A stretch of DNA of 64,000 nt from Sphingomonas sp. Leaf339 (GTDB lineage Bacteria; Pseudomonadota; Alphaproteobacteria; Sphingomonadales; Sphingomonadaceae). The notes beneath the pieces are model-generated. The model had not been told where the DNA came from. It searched no databases and saw only the letters and a list, made by a program, of their open reading frames with translations. The DNA lies in contig NZ_LMRS01000045.1 in the NCBI RefSeq assembly GCF_001426195.1, positions 62,548-126,547 on the forward strand, given 5' to 3'. Made by a program: the position numbers and the translations under genes. Below, in pieces: positions 56,933 to 64,000 of the stretch (the first letter of the stretch is position 1; each line of letters begins with the position of its first letter).

Positions 56933-59389
56933 CTAGTAGATTCCGCCTTCCCTTTGCAAGAAATCGCTGTCGCGCGGCGCTTGCGTCTGCGTCGCGGCAG
57001 GGGCGGCGGTGGTGGCTGCGGGACCGTTGCGACGCGATGCGCGGCGCGGTTCGGTCTCGGGTTTGAACGCTTCCCAGATCACCGCCGCCTTCGGATCGGT
57101 GTCGGTCGGGAAGGTGCCGAACACCGGCCGCCCGCTCATCCGGTCGATCCGTACCATGCGGATGCCGGCCGGCGCGCGGAAGGGCAATTTCTCCAGGCCC
57201 TCATACGCCTTGACCGCAAACTGCTTGAAGATCGGCGCGGCCACCGTGCCACCCTCCGCCCCGCCGAGATTACGCGGCGTGTCGTACCCGATGTACAGGC
57301 CGCCGACGAACTGCGGCGTCCCGCCGATGAACCAGACGTCGGTCGGCCCGGTGGTCGTCCCGGTCTTGCCGAACATCGGCCGGTCGAGATCGCGCAGGAT
57401 CGTGGCGGTGCCGCGCTGGATCACGCCCTCGGTGATGTGGACCATCTGATACGCGGTCTGCGCGTCGATCGCCTGCCGCATCCGGCTGCCTGGCCGCGGC
57501 ATCGCGCCGCCGTTCCAGTCGCGCGCGTTGCAATTGTCGCAGGGGCGCCAATTGTCGGGGAACACGACCTTGCCGTGGCGATCCTGCACGAAATCGACCA
57601 GGCTAGGCGCGTTGCCGCGACCGTTATTGGCCAGCATCGCATAGGCGTTCACCATCCGCCCGACCGTCGTCTCGCCCGCACCCAGCGCGAACGACAGGTA
57701 CGGCGGATAATCGCCGATCCCCATCCGCTTCATCACATCGACCACGCGCGGCATCCCCGTCTGCGCGGCGGTACGCACCGTCATCAGGTTGCGCGATTGT
57801 TCGATGCCCCAGCGCATCGTCTTCGGCCCGGCCGCGCGCATGTTGGCGAAGTTGCGGAAGCATTTGTTGCCCAGCCGCGCCCCCTGATAGACGCAGAACG
57901 GCCCGTCGACGATGATCGACGCCGGCGTCATGCCGTTCTCCAGCGCCGCCGAATAGATGATCGGCTTGATCGTCGATCCCGGCTGACGCATCGCCTGTGT
58001 CGCACGGTTGAACGCCTGGATGCGTGCATCGAAGCCACCTTGCATCGCGAGCACCCGGCCGGTCGCCGGCTCCTCGACCACGAAACCGCCGGAGATGCGC
58101 GGGATCGACCGTAGCGCCCATTCGCTGCCCGATGGCGCTACCGCGATGATGTCGCCCGGCTCGATCGCCCCGAACGCCGCCGTCGCCGTGCCGCGCCGCG
58201 GCATCTGCGCGGACCGGCGCGGCAGCGTGCCCGTCTTGCCGTTGGCGAAGCCGATCTGCCAGCGATCGCCGTCGCGCGCGATCGCGATGCCGGCGCGCCA
58301 GTCGTTGTAATCCAGCCCGATATTGGTGTTCAGCAGCGGTTGCAGCCAGTTGTCACCGACGATGTCGACATGGCGGATCGGCCCCGACCAGCCACGCCCA
58401 CCGTCGAAACGGATCAGGCCGTCGCGCAACGCCTGCGCCGCCAGTTCCTGCAACCTCTTGTCGAGCGAGGTGCGTACCCACAGTCCACCTTCGTACACGC
58501 TGAGCGGCCCCGCCTTCGCCGTCTCGCCGAACCGCGCGATCAGCAACCGACGGACCTCCTCGACGAAATAACCGCCGAACGCCTCATATTTCGGCGTCCG
58601 CCGCAACACCGTGCCCAGCGGCTCGCCGCGCGCCTCGCTCGCCTGACCGGCCGTGATGAAACCGTTGCGCAGCATTTCGCGCAACACATAATCGCGGCGT
58701 TCCATGGCGCGTTCGGGATGGCGGACGGGATCGTAGTTCGACGGCCCCTTGGGCAGGATCGCCAGATACGCCATCTGCGCCAGCGTCAGCTGGTCCAGTT
58801 CCTTGTCGAAATAGGCGTGCGCCGCCGCCTCTACCCCGAAGGCGTTCCGTCCCAGCGCGATCTGGTTCAGATATAGTTCGAGGATCTGTTGCTTGGTCAG
58901 CGTATCCTCGATCTTGTAGGCGAGGATCGCCTCCTTCAGCTTGCGGGTCGGCGAATATTCGTTGCCGATCAACAGGTTCTTGGCCACCTGTTGGGTGATC
59001 GTCGATCCGCCCCTGGCCCGGCGGCCGGTGCCCAGCTTCGACGCGTAATCGACGACCGCGCCCGCCAGCCCCGGAAAATCGACGCCGTGATGGTCGAAGA
59101 ACGTCCGGTCCTCGGCGGCCAGATATGCCTTCACGAGCATCGGCGGATATTCCGAATAGGCCAGCTCCACCCGTCGCTCGCGCGCGTAGGATTGCACCGG
59201 CACGCCGTCGCCGCCACGCACGTTCGTCGGCAAGGGCGGCTCATAGGTGCGCAGCTGATCCACCGACGGCAGACCGCGAATGACGAGCAGCCACAGCAGC
59301 AGCGACGCTATTCCCGCAAGCAGCACGAGCACAGCCAGCAGCTTGACCCACCAGCGCCGCCACCAGTTTCCCGCCACGCCCTCGCTCAT
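56933..59389 (-). CDS. mrcA: Penicillin-binding protein 1A (bifunctional peptidoglycan synthase)
   Basis: A protein of 818 residues. Membrane anchor about 14-38, GT51 glycosyltransferase (about 55-240; catalytic Glu93 in AAEDRTFFDHHGVD), OB-like linker, and transpeptidase with Ser472-Lys475 (QPGSTIKP), SRN at 532-534 and KTGTT at 675-679. All catalytic motifs are intact. It polymerises and cross-links peptidoglycan in the periplasm. The C-terminus is low-complexity. Follows the amidase gene. Confidence 0.95.
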   Translation of the reverse strand: MSEGVAGNWWRRWWVKLLAVLVLLAGIASLLLWLLVIRGLPSVDQLRTYEPPLPTNVRGGDGVPVQSYARERRVELAYSEYPPMLVKAYLAAEDRTFFDHHGVDFPGLAGAVVDYASKLGTGRRARGGSTITQQVAKNLLIGNEYSPTRKLKEAILAYKIEDTLTKQQILELYLNQIALGRNAFGVEAAAHAYFDKELDQLTLAQMAYLAILPKGPSNYDPVRHPERAMERRDYVLREMLRNGFITAGQASEARGEPLGTVLRRTPKYEAFGGYFVEEVRRLLIARFGETAKAGPLSVYEGGLWVRTSLDKRLQELAAQALRDGLIRFDGGRGWSGPIRHVDIVGDNWLQPLLNTNIGLDYNDWRAGIAIARDGDRWQIGFANGKTGTLPRRSAQMPRRGTATAAFGAIEPGDIIAVAPSGSEWALRSIPRISGGFVVEEPATGRVLAMQGGFDARIQAFNRATQAMRQPGSTIKPIIYSAALENGMTPASIIVDGPFCVYQGARLGNKCFRNFANMRAAGPKTMRWGIEQSRNLMTVRTAAQTGMPRVVDVMKRMGIGDYPPYLSFALGAGETTVGRMVNAYAMLANNGRGNAPSLVDFVQDRHGKVVFPDNWRPCDNCNARDWNGGAMPRPGSRMRQAIDAQTAYQMVHITEGVIQRGTATILRDLDRPMFGKTGTTTGPTDVWFIGGTPQFVGGLYIGYDTPRNLGGAEGGTVAAPIFKQFAVKAYEGLEKLPFRAPAGIRMVRIDRMSGRPVFGTFPTDTDPKAAVIWEAFKPETEPRRASRRNGPAATTAAPAATQTQAPRDSDFLQREGGIY

Positions 59390-59508
59390 GCGGCGGAACC
59401 CGACACGGGCACGAACGGGCGGAAAGATACGCGGACCATCACCACGACCCTATACCAGCTTGATCGCCGCTCGCCAGCGGCGTGGCCAGCGGTGTGCGTG
59501 GCGGGTGG

Positions 59509-60798
59509 TTATCGCACCGCCATCCGCTTGGCAAAATGCACCTCCACCGCGCGGCGCACGCTTTCGGCGATCCGCTCGCGCCCCTCGGTCGAATCGAGGA
59601 AATCGGCGTCCTGCGGGTTCGAGATATAGCCGGTCTCGAACAGGATCGACGGCATGTCCGGCGCCTTCAGCACCATTAGCGACGCCATCCGGTGGAAATT
59701 GGCCTTCATCGGCACCAGCGTCCGCGCCTCGCGGCCCAGCAGGCGGGCGAAGGTGGCGGAATTGTTCATCGTCTCGCGGCGGGTCAGGTCGATCAGGATC
59801 GACGACACGTCCTCGCCCGCCTCGCCCAGGTTCACACCGGCGATCACGTCGGCCTTGTTCTCGCGCGCCGCCAGCCGCGCCGCTTCCTTGTCCGATGCGA
59901 CCTCCGACAGGGTATAGACCGATGCGCCGCGCGCGTCCGGCGATCCCACGCTGTCGCAATGGATCGAGATGAACAGGTCCGCCTTCAGCCGGCGGGCGAT
60001 GCCGTATCGTTCGCGCAGCACCAGATATTTGTCGCTGTCACGCGTCAACGCCACCCGCACCCGCCCGCTGGCGAGCAGTTCCTGCCGGATCGCGCGCGCG
60101 ATCCGCAACGTCACGTCCTTTTCGCGCAGGCGCGTGGCAGGATTGATCGCGCCGGGATCGACGCCGCCATGGCCCGCATCGATCACCACCAGCGGCCGGG
60201 CATCGTCGCCACGCACCCTGGGCAGCGGCGGGGCCTTGGCCGGTGGCGGCACTGGCACCGACACCCGATATCGGGGTCGCCGCCCGAACGACAGGTTGAA
60301 CGGAAAGAAATCGAGCGGTCCGGACATGCTTGCCTCGGCGAAGGTCGCGTTGTCGACGGGCTTCAGCGCCAGCGTCAGTTCGCGCCCGTCCGCATCGAAA
60401 CTGCCATCGACGATCACGACGGGTCGTTTCAGGTCGAACACCAGCCGCGTGCCGGTCGCGGTGCGTTGTTGCCGTACCGCCGCGACCGGGCCGCTCGCCC
60501 GGGTCGGGCCGCTGGCGATCGTTTCGGGCAGGTCGATCGCGATCCGTCGCGGCGCGTCGTCCAGCGTCGCCTGCGCGCTCGCCATGCCGCGATCGAAGCG
60601 GATGATGATTCGCGCGGGATCGATGGTGACGCTCGATACGGCGGCCGACACCGCCGTGGTCACCGCCGCCGCGAATGCGGCCGGGACGCCGCCGACGAGG
60701 GTCGCCAGGAAGATCAGGATCGCGAGCACGCGCCGTCCATGCCGTGCCCGACGGCCATGGGTCCAGACCCGTCTGCCCTTTTTATCCCTTGCGATCAT
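59509..60798 (-). CDS. N-acetylmuramoyl-L-alanine amidase (AMIN + Amidase_3)
   Basis: A protein of 429 residues. The ATG after GGGAGG (8-nt spacing) was chosen; frames to 60816/60819 lack a site. A basic N-terminus and signal (ILIFLATLVGGVPAAFA) precede an AMIN domain (about 50-160) and Amidase_3 (about 200-420): LVVIDAGHGGVDPGAIN (zinc His), GSREKD-like VTLRIARAIRQEL, FISIHCDSV and NSATFARLLGREARTLVP. It cleaves the glycan-peptide link at division, as AmiC does. Confidence 0.93.
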   Translation of the reverse strand: MIARDKKGRRVWTHGRRARHGRRVLAILIFLATLVGGVPAAFAAAVTTAVSAAVSSVTIDPARIIIRFDRGMASAQATLDDAPRRIAIDLPETIASGPTRASGPVAAVRQQRTATGTRLVFDLKRPVVIVDGSFDADGRELTLALKPVDNATFAEASMSGPLDFFPFNLSFGRRPRYRVSVPVPPPAKAPPLPRVRGDDARPLVVIDAGHGGVDPGAINPATRLREKDVTLRIARAIRQELLASGRVRVALTRDSDKYLVLRERYGIARRLKADLFISIHCDSVGSPDARGASVYTLSEVASDKEAARLAARENKADVIAGVNLGEAGEDVSSILIDLTRRETMNNSATFARLLGREARTLVPMKANFHRMASLMVLKAPDMPSILFETGYISNPQDADFLDSTEGRERIAESVRRAVEVHFAKRMAVR

Positions 60799-61252
60799 CG
60801 CGATCGCCTCCCGCATCACCGTGTAGCATGGCTCGATGCGCGGGTCGCCCTTGACTTGGCGTTAACGAAATTGAGGGGGCGTTGACGACGTCGCCGGCGA
60901 TCGTATCGCGCCAGTTGCGACGAATGACGGGCGATGCTAGCTAGTGCGTGCACCCATGCGTTGCCCGCGATCTCGCGGACGCGCCGCCGGGCTGCCAGCC
61001 CGCCATCCGGCGGGCCAATCCAGGTTGACGCTCGCATGACGTATTATTCCCTTTCGCAACACCGCCAGGCCTCGGCCGGCGGCGGCGCGACCGGGATTCA
61101 GCCGCAGGGCCACTTGCCCCGGCACGTCGCGCGCGCAGACACGATTTTTCATGAACCCGGCGTTCCGGCCCGCTTGCGGCCGGTCGCCTTCTATCATCGC
61201 GCGCGAGGGCCCTTTTTTAGGACATGCCCGACGCGCGCGCGGAGACCATTTG
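60799..61252. other. Divergent intergenic region and leader of rne
   Basis: About 450 nt without a credible ORF. It should hold promoters for both the amidase operon and rne. A GGCTGCCAGCCCGCCATCCG stretch and a run of six T (61213-61218 region) are visible; no confident promoter was identified. A long leader would fit RNase E autoregulation known in other proteobacteria. Confidence 0.5.
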
Positions 61253-64000
61253 ATGACCACGCGTATGCTGATCGACGCACGCCACCGGGAAGAAACCCGA
61301 GTTGCCGTCGTACAGAATAACCGGATCGAGGAATTCGACTTCGAGTCCGCCGAGCGAAAGCAGCTCAAGGGCAATATCTACCTCGCCAAGGTAACCCGCG
61401 TCGAACCGTCGCTGCAGGCGGCGTTCGTGGAATATGGCGGCAATCGTCATGGCTTCTTGGCGTTCTCGGAAATCCACCCCGATTACTACCAGATCCCCAA
61501 AGAGGATCGCGAGGCATTGCTGGCCGAGGAAGCGGAGCACGCCGCCGAAGAGGCAGCACTTCGCGCCGAGCTGGACGATGACGAGGATCACGACGACGAC
61601 GATCACGACGGCAGGGGGGATTTCGACGGCGACCATGACGACGACGACCATGAGCATGACGACGACGGTGCCGAAGGCGAGTCGGGCGAGGATGCCCCGC
61701 GTCGGCCGCGCAAGGGCGGTGCCAACGACGACCAGGTAGAGGCGCTGCGCCAGCGTCGTCAGAACCTGCGCCGCCGCTACAAGATTCAGGACGTCATCCG
61801 CCGCCGTCAGGTGCTGCTGGTGCAGGTCGTGAAGGAAGAGCGCGGCAACAAGGGCGCGGCCCTGACGACGTATCTGTCGCTCGCCGGCCGTTATTGCGTG
61901 CTGATGCCCAACACGTCGCATGGCGGCGGCATCAGCCGCAAGATTTCGAACGCGGGCGATCGCAAGCGCCTGAAGACGATCATGGCCGATCTGGCGCTGC
62001 CGCAGTCGATGGGCTGCATCGTCCGCACCGCCGGGCTTCAGCGCACCAAGGTCGAGATCAAGCGCGACTTCGATTACCTTGCCCGCCTGTGGGACGAGAT
62101 CCGCGAAAAGACGCTGACGTCGGCCGCGCCCGCGCTGGTTTACGGCGACAGCGACCTGATGAAGCGCGCGATCCGCGATATCTATAACAAGGATATCGAC
62201 GAGGTGATCGTCGAGGGCGAGGAGGGATATCGTCAGGCCAAGGATTTCATGCGCCTGCTGATGCCCAGCCACGCCAAGAAGGTGAAACAGTACGCCGACG
62301 CCGTGCCGCTGTTCCAGCGCGCGCACGTCGAGGACCAGTTGGCGGCGATGTACAATCCCGTCGTCCAGCTGAAATCAGGCGGCTATCTGGTCATCAACCC
62401 AACCGAGGCGCTGGTGTCGATCGACATCAACTCTGGCCGGTCGACCCGCGAACACAATATCGAACAGACCGCCACCGCGACCAATCTGGAAGCGGCGCAG
62501 GAAATCGCCCGTCAGTTGCGCCTGCGCGACATGGCCGGCCTGGTCGTGATCGATTTCATCGACATGGATCACTCGTCCAACGTCCGTAAGGTCGAAAAGG
62601 CGATGAAGGACGCGCTGAAGAACGATCGCGCCCGCATCCAGGTCGGCCGCATCTCGTCGTTCGGCCTGATGGAGATGAGCCGCCAGCGCCTGCGCACCGG
62701 CGTGCTGGAAGCATCGACCCGCGCCTGCCCGCATTGCGAAGGCACCGGCCTTGTCCGCACCGCCTCGTCCGCCGGCCTGTCGGCGCTGCGCCTGCTCGAA
62801 GAGGAAGCCGCACGCGGTCGCGGTTCGCTGCTCACGCTGCGCGCCAGCCATGAAGCAACGATCTACGTCCTCAACCGCAAGCGGGCCGACATCGCGGAGG
62901 TCGAGGATCGTTACGGCGTGACGATCGAGATCGTCCCCGATCGCGAGGAAGAGGGCGCGCACATGACGGTCGAGGCCAGTGGCCCGCCGCCGGCGCACGC
63001 CCCCAAGATCGACGAACTCGTCATGGACGAGGAAGAGGACGATTACATCGAGGAGCCCGAGGTCGAGGAAGAGGAGATCGAGGAGGAGGTCGCCCAGGCC
63101 ACCGTCCGCGCTCCCCGCGAACCGCGCGAACCCCGTGAAGCCCGCAGCGACGATGACGGCGAAGGCCGCGGCAAGCGCCGCCGCCGCCGTCGCGGTCGTC
63201 GCGGTCGCCCGCATCCCGAAGGCGGATCGGCGGAAGGTGAACAGCCCGAACTGGCCGAGGGCGAGCAGGGTGAGAACGATCAGGCCGATATCGACACCGC
63301 CGATCAGACCGATGGCGATGACGATACGGTGGAAACCGGCGAATTCGCCGGTGAGCAGCCGGCCGAGGGTGAAACCGGCGGTCGTCGCCGGCGTGGCCGT
63401 CGGGGTCGTCGCGGCGGTCGTCGTGGTGATACCATGGCCGATGCCCCGGTCGCCAATGACGACGATCAGGCCGTCGTCGAGACGCCGGCCGAGGCGGCCG
63501 ATGCCAGCGACGCCGGTCCGGTTGCCGATCCGCTCGCCCTGCCGACCCCGGCACCGGTCGCGGTGATCGTCCAGCCCGCCGTCGAGGCAGAGGAAGCGGC
63601 GCCCAAGACGCGTCGTCGTCCCCGCGCCCGTGCTGCCGCGCCGGAAACGGTCGCCGAGGCCCCGGCGCCGGTAACGGCACCCGCCGTCGAGGACGTCGCC
63701 GAGCCGGCCCCCGCCAAGCCACGCCGATCGCGTCGCAAGGCAGCCGACGCGACCGTCGAGGCACCTGCCGAAGTTGCAGCGGAGCCCGCCACCCCGACCG
63801 AGGAAGAGGCAGCCCCCAAGCCGCGTCGCGGTCGTCGCAAGGCGTCGGAGACGGAAACCGTCGCCGCACCGGCCGCCAAGCCAAAGGCACGGACGCCCCG
63901 CGCTGCCAAGCCGGCAGCGGCAGCGGCAGCGGTCGCGGTCGCGGAAGCAACACCGGCCGCTGAACCGGAGCCGGAGCCAATGACCGCGGCCGACCCTGCA
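61253..64000 (+). CDS. rne: Ribonuclease E (3' end beyond window)
   Basis: An open frame of at least 916 codons that reaches the end of the window. N-terminal catalytic half: MTTRMLIDARHREETRVAVV, S1 domain (NIYLAKVTRVEPSLQAAFVE), INPTEALVSIDINSGRSTRE and VVIDFIDMD with the metal-binding Asp residues, and the zinc-link ACPHCEGTG (Cys492-Cys495). A very acidic Asp/His-rich insertion (about 107-147) interrupts the S1 region. After about 590 it is low-complexity, with Arg-rich blocks (GKRRRRRRGRRGRPH) expected to bind RNA and degradosome partners. Confidence 0.95.
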   Translation, partial: MTTRMLIDARHREETRVAVVQNNRIEEFDFESAERKQLKGNIYLAKVTRVEPSLQAAFVEYGGNRHGFLAFSEIHPDYYQIPKEDREALLAEEAEHAAEEAALRAELDDDEDHDDDDHDGRGDFDGDHDDDDHEHDDDGAEGESGEDAPRRPRKGGANDDQVEALRQRRQNLRRRYKIQDVIRRRQVLLVQVVKEERGNKGAALTTYLSLAGRYCVLMPNTSHGGGISRKISNAGDRKRLKTIMADLALPQSMGCIVRTAGLQRTKVEIKRDFDYLARLWDEIREKTLTSAAPALVYGDSDLMKRAIRDIYNKDIDEVIVEGEEGYRQAKDFMRLLMPSHAKKVKQYADAVPLFQRAHVEDQLAAMYNPVVQLKSGGYLVINPTEALVSIDINSGRSTREHNIEQTATATNLEAAQEIARQLRLRDMAGLVVIDFIDMDHSSNVRKVEKAMKDALKNDRARIQVGRISSFGLMEMSRQRLRTGVLEASTRACPHCEGTGLVRTASSAGLSALRLLEEEAARGRGSLLTLRASHEATIYVLNRKRADIAEVEDRYGVTIEIVPDREEEGAHMTVEASGPPPAHAPKIDELVMDEEEDDYIEEPEVEEEEIEEEVAQATVRAPREPREPREARSDDDGEGRGKRRRRRRGRRGRPHPEGGSAEGEQPELAEGEQGENDQADIDTADQTDGDDDTVETGEFAGEQPAEGETGGRRRRGRRGRRGGRRGDTMADAPVANDDDQAVVETPAEAADASDAGPVADPLALPTPAPVAVIVQPAVEAEEAAPKTRRRPRARAAAPETVAEAPAPVTAPAVEDVAEPAPAKPRRSRRKAADATVEAPAEVAAEPATPTEEEAAPKPRRGRRKASETETVAAPAAKPKARTPRAAKPAAAAAAVAVAEATPAAEPEPEPMTAADPA

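Noticed and set aside
1-64000. CRISPR array
   Set aside because: The repeats found are dispersed palindromic elements; there is no regular repeat-spacer series.
1-64000. tRNA or rRNA genes
   Set aside because: No cloverleaf with a conserved TTC/GGTTCGA arm, and no rRNA segment was recognised in the intergenic stretches.

Overview
The window is a GC-rich bacterial chromosome segment whose gene content points to an alphaproteobacterium of the order Sphingomonadales, most likely Sphingomonas or a close relative. The indications are a PEPxxWA-type CTERM protein, a TorF-family outer-membrane protein, a DUF2501 protein, candidate alphaproteobacterial general-stress (EcfG-type) promoters, and the order rne / N-acetylmuramoyl-alanine amidase / PBP1A / prfB. 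This is inferred from protein content; no rRNA or tRNA gene was found.

Layout. 1-9.6 kb: the 3' end of uvrB, small membrane and lipoprotein genes, a PRC-barrel/DUF3597 pair, a short leader-like transcript carrying an 18-codon ORF, an XRE regulator with two related membrane proteins, class I fumarase, a large GGDEF-EAL-PilZ protein and a CTERM-sorted exported protein. 9.9-14 kb: nrdA and nrdB (aerobic ribonucleotide reductase), separated by a DUF559 gene that sits between perfect 32-bp inverted repeats and by two small genes. 14-16.1 kb: an AT-rich patch with unrecognised ORFs, a terminase-small-subunit-like gene and an HNH nuclease gene, which looks like acquired DNA. 16-31 kb: envelope and housekeeping genes (porin-like protein, interrupted MliC-like gene, MFS exporter, 2OG oxygenase, M20 amidohydrolase, HerA-like ATPase, DegP-type protease, HflKC, Mrp, homoserine dehydrogenase). 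31-47.8 kb: OPT transporter, GAF protein, a GT4/GH130 carbohydrate pair, QueF, a photolyase-rhodanese-cystathionine lyase-MscS operon, and an exopolysaccharide module (polyprenyl-phosphate sugar transferase, FAD oxidoreductase, PIG-L deacetylase, WecG/TagA glycosyltransferase). 48-64 kb: a long minus-strand block with ribF-ileS-lspA-DUF3035, folA, hemerythrin, thyA, methyltransferase, prfB, PBP1A and amidase, followed by rne (RNase E) running off the end.

Functional links: nrdAB, thyA and folA supply DNA precursors. ileS, prfB and rne belong to translation and RNA turnover. PBP1A, the amidase, LspA and DUF3035 belong to the envelope. DegP and HflKC handle membrane protein quality. Metabolic genes overlap by 1-4 nt in many places, which indicates compact operons.

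Most notable signals: (1) the mini-ORF transcript at 2267-2490, with a 15-nt perfect match to the 16S 3' tail, a CCTCCTCC anti-SD motif and a strong terminator; (2) a 75-bp palindromic repeat inserted in frame inside ileS; (3) the DUF559 gene between perfect inverted repeats; (4) the AT-rich insert after nrdB; (5) three intergenic sites with the same GGAAC-N16/17-C(G)GTT promoter architecture; (6) an MliC-like lipoprotein gene broken by one in-frame stop.
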